Origin: Acinetobacter junii CIP 64.5
GTDB lineage: Bacteria; Pseudomonadota; Gammaproteobacteria; Pseudomonadales; Moraxellaceae
DNA: 64,000 bases
NCBI RefSeq assembly: GCF_000368765.1
Contig: NZ_KB849655.1
Span: forward strand, 340,977-404,976
Direction: 5' to 3'
Positions 26,497 to 35,521 of the stretch are shown here, in pieces. Within the stretch, counting starts at the first letter, position 1, and each line of letters starts with the position of its first letter. The position numbers and the translations under genes are program-made. Below the pieces are notes generated by a model that had not been told where the DNA came from, did not search any database, and was given only the letters and a program-made list of their open reading frames with translations.

Positions 26497-27177
26497 CTAT
26501 TTTATACGACTGTCGATATAGTCAACCATGAGCTTAAATACTTCATCGATACCTATCTCAGAGCTATCAACGATATAAGCATCTTCGGCCGGCTTGAGTG
26601 GAGCAACAGTACGCTCCATATCTCGCTTATCTCTAGCCTGTATGTTAGATAAAATGTCGCTTATTTTAGCATCAAGCCCCATACCCTGCAACTGTTTTAC
26701 ACGTCGCTCCGCTCGTGATTGTGCTGATGCGGTGAGATAAATTTTTGCCTGAGCTTCGGGAAAAATAGAAGTTGCCATATCACGACCATCAGCAACCAAT
26801 CCTGGAGACTGGATAAAAGCTCTTTGACGATCAAATAACGCTTTACGTAATGCTGGAATTGCTGCAACTTTAGAAGCATATTCCCCCACTTCCTCTGTGC
26901 GTATCACATTCGTCACATCAGCACCATCGAGTAGAATAATCGTGGAAGATTCTGTTGATTTAAATTCGATATTTAAATAAGTTGCAATTTCGACACATTC
27001 ATCCAACTTAGTTTCAAGTTGCTCTAATAAGTTTTTTTGAGCCAAAGACAGTCCAAGTAAACGATATAACGCACCAGAATCCAATAAATTATATTGGTAA
27101 TGTGCAGCAATCTTAGCAGCTAACGTACCTTTTCCAGATCCGCTTGGACCATCAATCGTAATAATATGAACTGTCAT
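26497..27177 (-). CDS. cmk: Cytidylate kinase
   Basis: 226 residues starting at the ATG at 27177; the longer frame has no better site, and the short start matches the family N-terminus [17 protein letters not shown] with the P-loop. The DSGALYRLL segment binds CMP and [10 protein letters not shown] follows. It converts CMP and dCMP to diphosphates. It sits upstream of rpsA, and its start is 10 bases after the SRPBCC gene stop, suggesting co-transcription with that unit. Confidence 0.95.
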   Translation of the reverse strand: MTVHIITIDGPSGSGKGTLAAKIAAHYQYNLLDSGALYRLLGLSLAQKNLLEQLETKLDECVEIATYLNIEFKSTESSTIILLDGADVTNVIRTEEVGEYASKVAAIPALRKALFDRQRAFIQSPGLVADGRDMATSIFPEAQAKIYLTASAQSRAERRVKQLQGMGLDAKISDILSNIQARDKRDMERTVAPLKPAEDAYIVDSSEIGIDEVFKLMVDYIDSRIK

Positions 27178-27187
27178 TATCTTCTCT

Positions 27188-27628
27188 TTATGGAGCAACT
27201 GATTTCGCTAGTTTTGAGAAACCTAGTGTAATTGCTGCTTTAAGTTGTGCAAGAATTAATTTACTCACAAAAGGTGCTTTTGCTGTAAATTCAATCTTGT
27301 AAGTTACCAATGTTACGTAAGGTGTAATTTCTTTGAAATCAATTTGACCCAAATGATGCTTTACAAGTGGATTGTTAATCAACTTATACTCAATACGTTT
27401 ATTTTCTTCCAATAATGTAATTTCTTCTTGCAATGGTTTTACAGGACCAAATCCCATTCGACGAACCGACCCAATTCCATCTAGACGTTTTGGATCAGCC
27501 GAATCTTTAACTCGTACCACTTGTAATGGAGCAAAAGCTTTATTATAAGTTGCGTGTTTTGACAATAAATCAAACACTTCTGAAAGAGGTGCATGAAACT
27601 CTTTTTTTACAGTGATTGCATTACGCAT
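27188..27628 (-). CDS. SRPBCC-fold (START/Bet v1-like) protein
   Basis: 146 residues from ATG 27628 (AAGG 7 bases upstream; the longer frame overlaps the tadA gap without a site). It opens with [25 protein letters not shown], the standard polyketide-cyclase/dehydrase start of SRPBCC domains, and ends with a C-terminal helix ([19 protein letters not shown]) covering the ligand cavity. It probably binds a hydrophobic ligand; the function is unknown. Closely spaced between tadA and cmk, so co-transcribed. Confidence 0.8.
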   Translation of the reverse strand: MRNAITVKKEFHAPLSEVFDLLSKHATYNKAFAPLQVVRVKDSADPKRLDGIGSVRRMGFGPVKPLQEEITLLEENKRIEYKLINNPLVKHHLGQIDFKEITPYVTLVTYKIEFTAKAPFVSKLILAQLKAAITLGFSKLAKSVAP

Positions 27629-27694
27629 AGCTTTGCCTTTTTTAATTTGACCAAAATCATCGCGGCTTAGTTTGCCACAACTCAAAAGACATGT

Positions 27695-28198
27695 TTAATC
27701 ATTTAAGGACGTTTTAGATAAATAGGCTTGCTTCTTTTCTTTTCTTCTTTGCTTAAAAAAATCACTTAGTTGAGCTGAACATTGTTGTTGTAAACAACCT
27801 TGTTCAAATACAAATTTATGGTTGTAATAGCCATTATCTAACAATTGACGAGCACTAACAACAGAACCAGCTTTTGGCTCAGTCGTTGCAAAAATTACTT
27901 TTTGAATTCTTGCATGAATCAACGCACCAACACACATGGTACAAGGTTCAAGCGTGACATATAAAACAGCATCATCTGGTAATCGATAATTTTCAATAGC
28001 TCGGCAAGCTGAGCGCAGCGCTTGAATCTCTGCATGTGCAGTAGGATCAGACAATTGGATAGGTGCATTGTAACCTGAGCCAATGATTTTATCTTGACTC
28101 ACGATTACAGCGCCAACAGGTATTTCACCTTGTGATGCTGCGATTGCAGCCTGCTCGTAGGCAAACTGCATCCAATATTCATCTTTATTAACAGTCAT
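27695..28198 (-). CDS. tadA: tRNA-specific adenosine deaminase
   Basis: 167 residues. Zinc deaminase motifs: HAEIQAL with His55 and Glu57, and PCTMC with Cys86 and Cys89. It converts A34 to inosine in tRNA-Arg(ACG). The tail is basic (KQRRKEKKQAYLSK), as in TadA. It lies 6 bases after the preceding CoA-enzyme gene in the same direction. Confidence 0.93.
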   Translation of the reverse strand: MTVNKDEYWMQFAYEQAAIAASQGEIPVGAVIVSQDKIIGSGYNAPIQLSDPTAHAEIQALRSACRAIENYRLPDDAVLYVTLEPCTMCVGALIHARIQKVIFATTEPKAGSVVSARQLLDNGYYNHKFVFEQGCLQQQCSAQLSDFFKQRRKEKKQAYLSKTSLND

Positions 28199-28204
28199 AT
28201 CTAC

Positions 28205-29326
28205 TTAAGAAATTACACCATATTGTCTTAATAACGCATTCCAACTATCAATTGTTGTAATTGGTGGACAATCAGACAATATATCTTTCAAAGTGATTTT
28301 TTCAGCAGACTTCCATTCAGGTGAAAGATCCTTATCAACCAAACGTGCTCGCACACCCTCAACGAAATCAGGATGACGAATCTTCCAATCAGAAATTTGT
28401 GACTCTAAAGCAAAAACCTCATCCCATGCATGACCTTGTTTACCCCATTGCCAAAGCAACCAAGTAATCGCAGCAGTGCTCGGAGAACCCTTCTGTAAAT
28501 TCTCACTAGCTTGACGCAACCAGTCACTACTTGCATCACTCAAACCTATAATAGCTTGGTAATCATACTCAAAGCTTTGTCCACGACAAACACTATGGAT
28601 AACATCAATAGAATTTTGTAATGGTCCAGAAGCAACTGGACGATGCAGGCTATTCAGGGTGTCATCGATTGCTCTAAACGCGCCAGCTGGATAATGATTC
28701 CAATCAACATTCAATACTTTTTGAAGCACATTATCACGCTGAGCTTCACAAATATGTGTCGCCCAACCAATACTGAATGCTCCAGCAGCTGTCATGATTG
28801 AACCCGTTAAACCAGTAAATAGACCAATTTGACCACGATCAGCAAGGAAGCGACTACCACCAACATCAGGATACAATCCAATATTAATCTCAGGCATAGC
28901 TAAACGAGAATATGGTGTGACCAAACGAAATGGTGCAGCCATAAATAAGCCTAGTCCGCCACCCATAACATAACCTTCACCCCAAACCACAATAGGCTTA
29001 GCATAGTTATGCAGCAGTAAATCTAGTGCATATTCTTGCTCAAAGAATTTATTAGCCGTATCAACTTCATTGTTAATAACCAATTGGCGCAATTTACGAA
29101 CATCACCACCCGCACAAAATGCTTTTGGTGTAGTCGAATCAAACCAAATCGCTTTTACACTTTCATCATCATGGAAATGTTCGAACACTTTGAGTAAAGC
29201 ACTTACGATCGATTCATCCAATGCGTGTAATGATTTAGGTCGGTTCAAACGAACAATACGCCAACCATTTTTAGCGTGCTCGACAATCAAATCAGGATGA
29301 TAGCTATTTAAATCGGGAGAATTCAT
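28205..29326 (-). CDS. Enoyl-CoA hydratase/isomerase family, 3-hydroxyisobutyryl-CoA hydrolase-like
   Basis: 373 residues, longer than simple enoyl-CoA hydratases and fitting the HIBCH/ECH_2 group. FCAGGDVRKL forms the oxyanion hole, GYVMGGGLGLF the second glycine-rich helix, and MPEINIGLYPDVGGSRFL the segment carrying the HIBCH-type catalytic acid. The C-terminal SLxxA...DFxEGVRARLVDKDLSPEW pattern (in blocks) is also typical. HIBCH acts in valine breakdown, but no valine genes are nearby. Start and ung stop share one base (TAATG), so translation is likely coupled. Confidence 0.85.
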   Translation of the reverse strand: MNSPDLNSYHPDLIVEHAKNGWRIVRLNRPKSLHALDESIVSALLKVFEHFHDDESVKAIWFDSTTPKAFCAGGDVRKLRQLVINNEVDTANKFFEQEYALDLLLHNYAKPIVVWGEGYVMGGGLGLFMAAPFRLVTPYSRLAMPEINIGLYPDVGGSRFLADRGQIGLFTGLTGSIMTAAGAFSIGWATHICEAQRDNVLQKVLNVDWNHYPAGAFRAIDDTLNSLHRPVASGPLQNSIDVIHSVCRGQSFEYDYQAIIGLSDASSDWLRQASENLQKGSPSTAAITWLLWQWGKQGHAWDEVFALESQISDWKIRHPDFVEGVRARLVDKDLSPEWKSAEKITLKDILSDCPPITTIDSWNALLRQYGVIS

Positions 29327-30039
29327 TATGCGTCCAATTGCCAGTCTATAGGCTCAATGCCATGTTGTTTCAAATATTGATTTGTTTTAGAAAACACTTT
29401 ACAGCCAAAAAAACCACCTCGGTTTGCTGATAAAGGTGACGGGTGGGCTGCACTTAAAACTAAATGTTTGTTACGGTCTATGCGCTGTCCTTTACGTTGA
29501 GCATAAGCTCCCCATAATATAAATACGATACGTTCACGATGTTCATTCAACACATCAATCACATTATCAGTAAAATCTTCCCAACCTTGTTTCTGATGTG
29601 AGGTGGGTTGACCAGCTTCAACCGTCAGCACACTGTTCAGCAATAAAACACCTTGCTCAGCCCATTTACTCAAATCACCATGTCGAGAAACAGGTATGCC
29701 TAAATCAGTATTCAATTCATGAAAAATATTACGTAAAGATGGAGGTAATGCAACCCCTCTTTGTACCGAAAAACTTAAACCATTCGCCTGATTCGGTCCA
29801 TGATAAGGATCCTGACCAAGTATGACGACTTTCACATGGTTAAGTGGAGTGGTGTTAAATGCATTAAAAATTTGTTTGCTTGGCGGATAAATCGTTTTTT
29901 GGGCAAGTTTCTCTTGTTGCAAAAACTCGCGTAAATTATCCATTTTTTGCCCAAGTAAAAATTCAGAAAGTGAATATTTCCAAGATTCATCAATCTGAAT
30001 TTTATTTAATTTATTGAGCTGTTGTTCCGTAAATTGCAT
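29326..30039 (-). CDS. ung: Uracil-DNA glycosylase, family 1
   Basis: 237 residues from ATG 30039; AAAGGAAAG lies before it, so the longer upstream ATG at 30063 is unlikely. Signature [14 protein letters not shown] with the catalytic Asp77, then [12 protein letters not shown] and [14 protein letters not shown] with the active-site His. Base-excision repair of uracil in DNA. Coupled to the next gene by a one-base stop/start overlap. Confidence 0.96.
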   Translation of the reverse strand: MQFTEQQLNKLNKIQIDESWKYSLSEFLLGQKMDNLREFLQQEKLAQKTIYPPSKQIFNAFNTTPLNHVKVVILGQDPYHGPNQANGLSFSVQRGVALPPSLRNIFHELNTDLGIPVSRHGDLSKWAEQGVLLLNSVLTVEAGQPTSHQKQGWEDFTDNVIDVLNEHRERIVFILWGAYAQRKGQRIDRNKHLVLSAAHPSPLSANRGGFFGCKVFSKTNQYLKQHGIEPIDWQLDA

Positions 30040-30077
30040 CAACTTTCCTTTATTTGAGTTCACTTAATCAAGTAAAC

Positions 30078-30674
30078 TCAAAGTGTTACTTGTAATTCTA
30101 CTTCTGGATTTTCGAACTTAATTCCTTTTTTCAAGTTCTCATATATCTGTGGATCACTCCACTCTGATACGACTTGCTCTGAAAAAACTATTTGATCCAA
30201 GCTCAATATACCCATTTGCTCATTTTCAATGTCTTCCTGAAAACTTTGGGCGTACCCCGTATCAGTCTCATGAACAATCACAGAATATACTTGAACATCA
30301 CCCTCACCGTTTTGTGTTGTAGTTGAGCGAAGGACTTGTTGAGCTAAATAGAAAAAAATACGTGAAAATTGTTCGGCAGAAGGCGAAACAGGCAATGAAA
30401 TCCATCTTGCACTAAATGTCTTACATGCATCGATATAAGCAGCATCATCTTTTTGCCAAAAACAAATGGCATGATCAAAACTGTCAAAAAGTTCTTTTAT
30501 AACACCTTTGAGCAAACCAAAATCGTAAACCATCTGACCATGATCTAACTTTGACGCTTTGAGTAATAATTCAACTTTATAACTATGCCCATGAATCGAA
30601 CGCTTACAGCGATCCGATGTACAATTGCGTACAATATGAGCATTTTCAAACTTAAATAATTTACGAATTAACAT
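30078..30674 (-). CDS. 6-carboxytetrahydropterin synthase family protein (QueD-like), long form
   Basis: 198 residues. The zinc site is recognisable: FENAHIVRNCTSDRCKRSIHGHSYKVEL with His13 and the HGH pair (28-30), plus Cys residues. VYDFGLLKGVIKELFDSFDHAICF, SAEQFSRIFFYL and HETDTGYA complete the PTPS pattern. QueD makes 6-carboxy-tetrahydropterin for queuosine. At 198 residues it is clearly longer than the roughly 120-residue E. coli protein, with extra sequence after the catalytic core. No other queuosine genes are adjacent. Confidence 0.82.
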   Translation of the reverse strand: MLIRKLFKFENAHIVRNCTSDRCKRSIHGHSYKVELLLKASKLDHGQMVYDFGLLKGVIKELFDSFDHAICFWQKDDAAYIDACKTFSARWISLPVSPSAEQFSRIFFYLAQQVLRSTTTQNGEGDVQVYSVIVHETDTGYAQSFQEDIENEQMGILSLDQIVFSEQVVSEWSDPQIYENLKKGIKFENPEVELQVTL

Positions 30675-30780
30675 GCACCAAGCTAATCTTTATCTGCGAA
30701 CGAGTTTTATTATAAAGCAAAAAAACAAGCATTGGGATTGATTTTAAACCTTGTCGATATTTGATAATTCAATTATCAAA

Positions 30781-31740
30781 TCAATTGAAAGGTGCAAGAC
30801 TTCTTGAGTAAACAATTACATGATTATCTTTTCTAGCCATAGAACTTGTGAATTGACGCTTACGCTCACTTAAAAGCACATCAATCTGTGCAGTAAAATA
30901 ATTCGATTTCACATCCATTAAGCTACCTGCATCAGTTTTACTCTGCTCATCAATGCCAGAAAATGCATTCAATTTCCATAAGTCATCTAGATTATTAAAA
31001 TAAGTCAAGTTTGCCTCTTTTGCTTTGATCTCCTGCTCTACCGCTTTCATATCCACCTTTGGATCCATGCTTGCTAACAATAAAGCAGGTGCAGTATTTA
31101 TATTTATTTTTGTCGGTTCAGGTAAGGCCGAAACATAGGGACGAATCAAATCAAATTTTTTACCTTCGAATCCTCTAACCAATTTTAATTCTTCAACATT
31201 ATGGAACTTTGTATTTGATGCTAAATATGCAGGATCCACTCCTTGATAAATACTACTTTCAGCTCCCATTGCACCTGAAGTTTCATCATCCGCATCTTGC
31301 CAATCAATGACAGCTTGACTCAACTCCGCTGGCAATCCAACTCTGACTAATAGTTTTTCAAACCACCGACGAGCGGAATCATCCACTTTTCCGTCTGGCT
31401 TAACTAAATTATTTAAATTAAATTTCCCCGAATCATCAATTAAACGTCCAGAAACTGCACCATCTTCAACTGGGAACGAAGGTATTGGTTTCGCCCAACT
31501 TTCCTGTAAATGATCAAGATTACCTGCATTTTCACTATCTTGAATCAATAATTCAGAAAAAAATGCCTCTGCGCTTTTTGCATAAAGTAAAGACTGATTT
31601 TGGCGCATCAAATAGCCCGTATTTTCAGCAGTATTGCTTTGACGTTTTGCAATTGTTGCAGCCAAAATAGTAGCCAATGCGACCATGATCAATATTGTAA
31701 GAAGTGCTATACCTTGTTCAGAAGATTTAATCTTGATCAT
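30781..31740 (-). CDS. gspK: Type II secretion minor pseudopilin GspK
   Basis: 319 residues. Prepilin leader MIKIKSSEQG ends at G10 before IALLTILIMVALA; GspK characteristically lacks Glu at +5. The large globular domain contains DSGKFNLNNLV, a common early GspK segment, and VIDWQDADDE, followed by TKININTAPALLLASMD, which matches the helix-hairpin GspK tip. Last of four overlapping genes; with I and J it forms the pseudopilus tip. Its start overlaps the gspJ stop by four bases. Confidence 0.9.
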   Translation of the reverse strand: MIKIKSSEQGIALLTILIMVALATILAATIAKRQSNTAENTGYLMRQNQSLLYAKSAEAFFSELLIQDSENAGNLDHLQESWAKPIPSFPVEDGAVSGRLIDDSGKFNLNNLVKPDGKVDDSARRWFEKLLVRVGLPAELSQAVIDWQDADDETSGAMGAESSIYQGVDPAYLASNTKFHNVEELKLVRGFEGKKFDLIRPYVSALPEPTKININTAPALLLASMDPKVDMKAVEQEIKAKEANLTYFNNLDDLWKLNAFSGIDEQSKTDAGSLMDVKSNYFTAQIDVLLSERKRQFTSSMARKDNHVIVYSRSLAPFN

Positions 31741-32465
31741 GGTGGAGTTTCCAGATTGACCAATAACTGATTGGCATTTAATAAACTATAAATCCACTCA
31801 TAATCTGAACCAGCAATCGTCAATTGAACTTTAAAACCTAATGGTAACTTCTTTAATTCATTTACATTATTTGGATCATTAATATTTTCAGGCCATTGGC
31901 TAATTTCTTGTGGATTTAAAATCAAAATTCTAAATTGATCTACATTTTCAAGTAAAGTGCTTGATACTGGTTGCACACGATTTGGAATATTTAAATTTGT
32001 ATATTTCAAACGGTAAACTTTTTTTTGTTGCGCATCATATCTGTATTCTATTCGCTCATATGGTGAAAGATCTTGCTTCAATGGATCAGATACCCAAGCC
32101 TTACTAAAACTAAAACTTCGATCATTCAAAACCATAGCTGCTTGTAATTGTCGCCCATCATTTGCAGTCAATGGAATTATCTGCATGCTATCTTTTAAAA
32201 ATTGCTGATAAGCATCCTGTAATTCAAATAAGTGTGTTTCATGTTCTGCATTTCTATCTTTCACTTTGATGAGATAATCAAAAACTTTCCACCCCAACAT
32301 TGAAAGCACTGCAAATATCGCAATCGCAACAAGCAACTCAACTAAAGTAAAACCTAAATTACTCTTAATTTTTTTAGGTAAATAAGACTTAGTTGAACTT
32401 TGCTGACATTCTGAGACAACATTAAATTTGAAACCCAAACTCATTACAACATTCTTGATTTTCAT
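31737..32465 (-). CDS. gspJ: Type II secretion minor pseudopilin GspJ
   Basis: 242 residues. Cleavage site G-FTLVELLVAIAIFAVLS preceded by an unusually long leader of about 38 residues (M at 32465, then a basic stretch PKKIKSN before the Gly). The mature N-terminal helix is typical and the C-terminus has IEYRYDAQQKKVYRLKY. Overlaps gspI by four bases (ATGA) and gspK likewise, so one polycistronic mRNA with coupled translation. Confidence 0.9.
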   Translation of the reverse strand: MKIKNVVMSLGFKFNVVSECQQSSTKSYLPKKIKSNLGFTLVELLVAIAIFAVLSMLGWKVFDYLIKVKDRNAEHETHLFELQDAYQQFLKDSMQIIPLTANDGRQLQAAMVLNDRSFSFSKAWVSDPLKQDLSPYERIEYRYDAQQKKVYRLKYTNLNIPNRVQPVSSTLLENVDQFRILILNPQEISQWPENINDPNNVNELKKLPLGFKVQLTIAGSDYEWIYSLLNANQLLVNLETPP

Positions 32466-32959
32466 GATGTTTTGACTTTAGCAGGATAATTAAAGAATAC
32501 AAGATTGGTAATTCCTGCCTCAACTTTGCCTTGTTCAGTGTTATATAAACTTACTTGTAACTCGATACGTTGGATTTTTGGGCTTAATGTTGATTGTGCT
32601 TTTTTATCAATTTGCCAAGTTTCTCCCTGCGCAGTCACTTGTTTAGATTGTGTTCCCTCAAGCCACTCTTGATTTATTTCCATGGTTGCAATTTCATTCA
32701 TTGCAATAAATTGGGCTTTAGTACGTAAAATTGCATTTGAAGTTGATTGGGTATACTGCATAGCTATTTTAGTTAACGCGATTGCAGCGACCGCAAAAAT
32801 AGCTAAAGCAACCATCACCTCTAACAGCGTAAAACCTTTCTGTATTTTGAGAGAATCTAGTTTAACCTCAGCAATTGTTTGAAAATTAAGACTATCTGAT
32901 TTTTTATCAAGCAAACTGAATTGTCGATTAGTCATCTTATTTGAGGTGTTAATTTTCAT
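32462..32959 (-). CDS. gspI: Type II secretion minor pseudopilin GspI
   Basis: 165 residues. G-FTLLEVMVALAIFAVAAIAL is the pseudopilin start. The leader is about 42 residues because the ATG at 32959 is the one with a purine-rich site upstream (GGGGAAAA). The mature part is a short GspI domain with QTW.ID and a final LVFFNYPA. It overlaps the end of gspH by 11 bases. GspI, J and K form the tip complex of the pseudopilus that pushes folded substrates through the outer membrane. Confidence 0.9.
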   Translation of the reverse strand: MKINTSNKMTNRQFSLLDKKSDSLNFQTIAEVKLDSLKIQKGFTLLEVMVALAIFAVAAIALTKIAMQYTQSTSNAILRTKAQFIAMNEIATMEINQEWLEGTQSKQVTAQGETWQIDKKAQSTLSPKIQRIELQVSLYNTEQGKVEAGITNLVFFNYPAKVKTS

Positions 32960-33503
32960 GTATTTTCCCCAAGTAATCTAATTCCAATTCATTACCAATC
33001 GGTTGCTGCTGATAATAAAATTGAATTCTCACAGGTTTAACTTCACCATTGCCAAACCAAACTAGTTGAGGAGATTTACCCCCCAGTAGATCCTCGTTAT
33101 TTGCTTTAGAGTACCGCTCAGCATCAACAACTTGTAAGCTAAAGGACACGTTATCTGGTAATTGGCGAGGCTTAAATTCCTTATATGCCTGCCATGTTTT
33201 ATCAGCTTGCTGAACGAGCTGTAGACTCTGGTCGTGATATTCAAATAAATTATAGGTAAATGGAGAAACATCCGTTGCGTTTTGAAAATTCAATGCAAAT
33301 ACTTTTGATTGATCAGCAGATTCTTTATTTATTCTTTTCAGATCAAGTATAAATAGCTCTCTGGCTTGCATTGCTTCACGCTGATCTATACCACCAATAT
33401 TCAGAACAACAAGTGATGCCATAACCGTCATGATTACAATCACCACCATGATCTCAATTAGGGTAAAACCTTGCTGTAATCGAAGTGATGATTTCATGAT
33501 CAT
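32949..33503 (-). CDS. gspH: Type II secretion minor pseudopilin GspH
   Basis: About 184 residues from ATG 33503; a TTG at 33509 and a second ATG at 33497 are alternatives, and none has a good ribosome-binding site. Leader then G-FTLIEIMVVIVIMTVMASLVV, the GspH/FimT type. The domain continues with REAMQARELFILDLKRI and ends VRIQFYYQQQPIG..LELD. It starts 6 bases after the TetR stop codon, so it should be co-transcribed and translated by coupling from that gene. Confidence 0.88.
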   Translation of the reverse strand: MIMKSSLRLQQGFTLIEIMVVIVIMTVMASLVVLNIGGIDQREAMQARELFILDLKRINKESADQSKVFALNFQNATDVSPFTYNLFEYHDQSLQLVQQADKTWQAYKEFKPRQLPDNVSFSLQVVDAERYSKANNEDLLGGKSPQLVWFGNGEVKPVRIQFYYQQQPIGNELELDYLGKIHEN

Positions 33504-33509
33504 AATCAA

Positions 33510-34124
33510 CTATGTTAATGCGTGTTCAAGCTGTTTTGGCATCGCCAAAGCCTGTTCTATATAAGCTACACGTAGTGTATCTCTTGAGCCCAAGTAACGC
33601 TGATAGAAACTTGAATTTAGTATAACCGCAGCACCATAGGTTAAAGACCATATCGAGGCTAAATAATCTCGTGTCGTCATCTTACTATTGATATCAATCA
33701 GGTAACCCTCAGTCATACGAATAATAATGCGCAATCTTTGACGTCGAATTTTATATAATTCACTGAATAGTAACTGTATACCTTGTCCAGTTGTTGAAAG
33801 ACGTTCTTCTATTTGATGAAATAATGCGGTACGTTCAGGATGATGTAAATGATGTAGCATAAAAAAAGCTAAATGCTCCGGAAATGATTTTTCAGTATCC
33901 TGAATCATTTCCAACAGCATTTTTTCATTGCGAATGATCAGCAACATATACAGCTCATCTTTGCTTTGAAAATGCTTATATAAAGTGCCCTTAGCTAAGT
34001 CCAATTCTGCTGCAAGGGCATCAAGCGTCATGCCCGCTTCACCATTTTCTAATAAGAGTTGTTCAGCGATTTGAAAAATTAATGCTTCTCGTGCTCTAAA
34101 CTGAGCTTGACGATCCATCTTCAC
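33510..34124 (-). CDS. TetR/AcrR-family transcriptional regulator
   Basis: 204 residues. Helix-turn-helix at about 28-50 (MTLDALAAELDLAKGTLYKHFQSKDELYML, in blocks), which is the strict TetR pattern. The C-terminal ligand-binding region is helical with no known family match. The start is GTG at 34124 (AAGAGAG at 7-base spacing) or ATG two codons on. It ends 6 bases before gspH, so it probably regulates itself and the gspH-I-J-K unit. Confidence 0.88.
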   Translation of the reverse strand: MKMDRQAQFRAREALIFQIAEQLLLENGEAGMTLDALAAELDLAKGTLYKHFQSKDELYMLLIIRNEKMLLEMIQDTEKSFPEHLAFFMLHHLHHPERTALFHQIEERLSTTGQGIQLLFSELYKIRRQRLRIIIRMTEGYLIDINSKMTTRDYLASIWSLTYGAAVILNSSFYQRYLGSRDTLRVAYIEQALAMPKQLEHALT

Positions 34125-34156
34125 GTGATAACTCTCTTTTCAAGTACTACAAACCG

Positions 34157-34930
34157 TTATTTAAAATTTAAGAGATTTTCAAAATTTTGCATGGTAATCA
34201 TGCCAATCTCTTCAAACGATTTATCATATACTTCACTTAGAGCTTTTGCTACATAGGGCACATATTTTGGTTCATTTGTTTTACCACGATATGGCACAGG
34301 TGCTAGATACGGACTATCTGTTTCAATTAATACACGATCAAGTGGAACTTGCTTAGCAACATCTCTAAGGGATTGAGCATTTTTGAAAGAAATGATTCCT
34401 GAAAAAGAAATATAGTAACCACAATCTAAGACCGCTTTTGCTGTTTCCCAATCTTCTGTGAAACAATGTAATATGCCGTGTGTTGATTGTTCAGCTCGAA
34501 TAATATCTACAGTGTCATGTTTTGCCGAGCGCGTATGTACAACCACAGGTTTTTTTACAATTTTTGATGCTTGTATATGCCTAGCAAAGCATTGCTTCTG
34601 ATCTTCAACAAAATCAGTACTGTGATAATAATCCAAACCCGTTTCACCTAAAGCCCACACTTTCTCTGATTGAGCTAACTCGACCAAATAATCTGTTGTA
34701 GCTCGGGCCATGACATGTTGATCTTCACATGGATGAACCCCTACTGTGTAACCAACATCATCATGTCGTGATGCAATTTCTGCCAATTTTATATGATCTT
34801 CTAAATCCACAGATATCCCCATGAATTTAGTTACGCCTGCCTGACGTGCAGCATCGAGCGCTTGATCTAGATCTCCACCGTATGGCGTAAGATCTAACAT
34901 GGTTAAATGGCAATGGGTATCAACAAACAC
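34157..34930 (-). CDS. tatD: TatD-family metal-dependent deoxyribonuclease
   Basis: 257 residues, TIM-barrel amidohydrolase-like. Metal ligands: His6 and His8 in FVDTHCHLT, Glu in GETGLDYY, His in VHTRSA, His in HCFTED, and Asp in ETDSPYL. TatD proteins are Mg-dependent 3'-5' exonucleases for single-stranded DNA or RNA, with roles in oxidative DNA damage; D-aminoacyl-tRNA deacylation is also reported for some. It lies between pilZ and tetR, in the same order as in relatives. Confidence 0.93.
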   Translation of the reverse strand: MFVDTHCHLTMLDLTPYGGDLDQALDAARQAGVTKFMGISVDLEDHIKLAEIASRHDDVGYTVGVHPCEDQHVMARATTDYLVELAQSEKVWALGETGLDYYHSTDFVEDQKQCFARHIQASKIVKKPVVVHTRSAKHDTVDIIRAEQSTHGILHCFTEDWETAKAVLDCGYYISFSGIISFKNAQSLRDVAKQVPLDRVLIETDSPYLAPVPYRGKTNEPKYVPYVAKALSEVYDKSFEEIGMITMQNFENLLNFK

Positions 34931-34952
34931 GCTTTGTTCCTAAAAAATTTAA

Positions 34953-35297
34953 TTACATAGTATAACTTGGACGATCAAGGCTTTTAGCACCTGTTAAAAT
35001 TCTTTCTGCCTCTGTTCGGTAATAAACACCTTTATCACCTGCAAGCTGAATTGCAAAACCTTGTGGTTTAAAATGGGTTTGCTTATGCGAAATCCAAATC
35101 ACCTTACCAGTTAAAGGAATTTTCTGTGATTGATCAGGCAAAGTGGCAAGGATAAAAACTTCTTGTCCCATTTTTACCGCTTGCTTAGTCGGAACAAATA
35201 GGCCACCACCTTGTACAAAAGGCATATAACTCGCTTGTAAGGTAGCCTTGTCAGGAATATTGACTTGTATAATCCCACCCATCATTTGTGGTTGCAT
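34953..35297 (-). CDS. pilZ: PilZ-domain protein (type IV pilus biogenesis)
   Basis: 114 residues. PilZ-like barrel with GGGLFVPTKQAVKMGQEVFILATLP and GKVIWISHKQ..FKPQGFAIQL. The canonical c-di-GMP motif RxxxR/NxSxxG is degenerate (GGGLFVP instead), which is the case for the original PilZ of Pseudomonas and Xanthomonas. These partner with FimX and PilB and do not bind c-di-GMP. An AGGGGAA site precedes the ATG. It sits between holB and tatD, as in Pseudomonas, supporting the name. Confidence 0.9.
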   Translation of the reverse strand: MQPQMMGGIIQVNIPDKATLQASYMPFVQGGGLFVPTKQAVKMGQEVFILATLPDQSQKIPLTGKVIWISHKQTHFKPQGFAIQLAGDKGVYYRTEAERILTGAKSLDRPSYTM

Positions 35298-35521
35298 TAC
35301 ATTCCCCTGTTATTAATTTACTTAAAGTTTCTTATATGATGCTGATTAACCGTAATAAAGCATGAACGCTCATGGTTTCAAATACAAGTGCGATAAACAC
35401 CGTCAACCTACTTAGTTGAACCCAATCAAGTTTCATTTTTTTGAATTATAAGAAACATTAATAGAAACAACAAATAATGTTTCAAATAACTTACCTATTT
35501 ATAAGTATTTAAGAAATAGCG

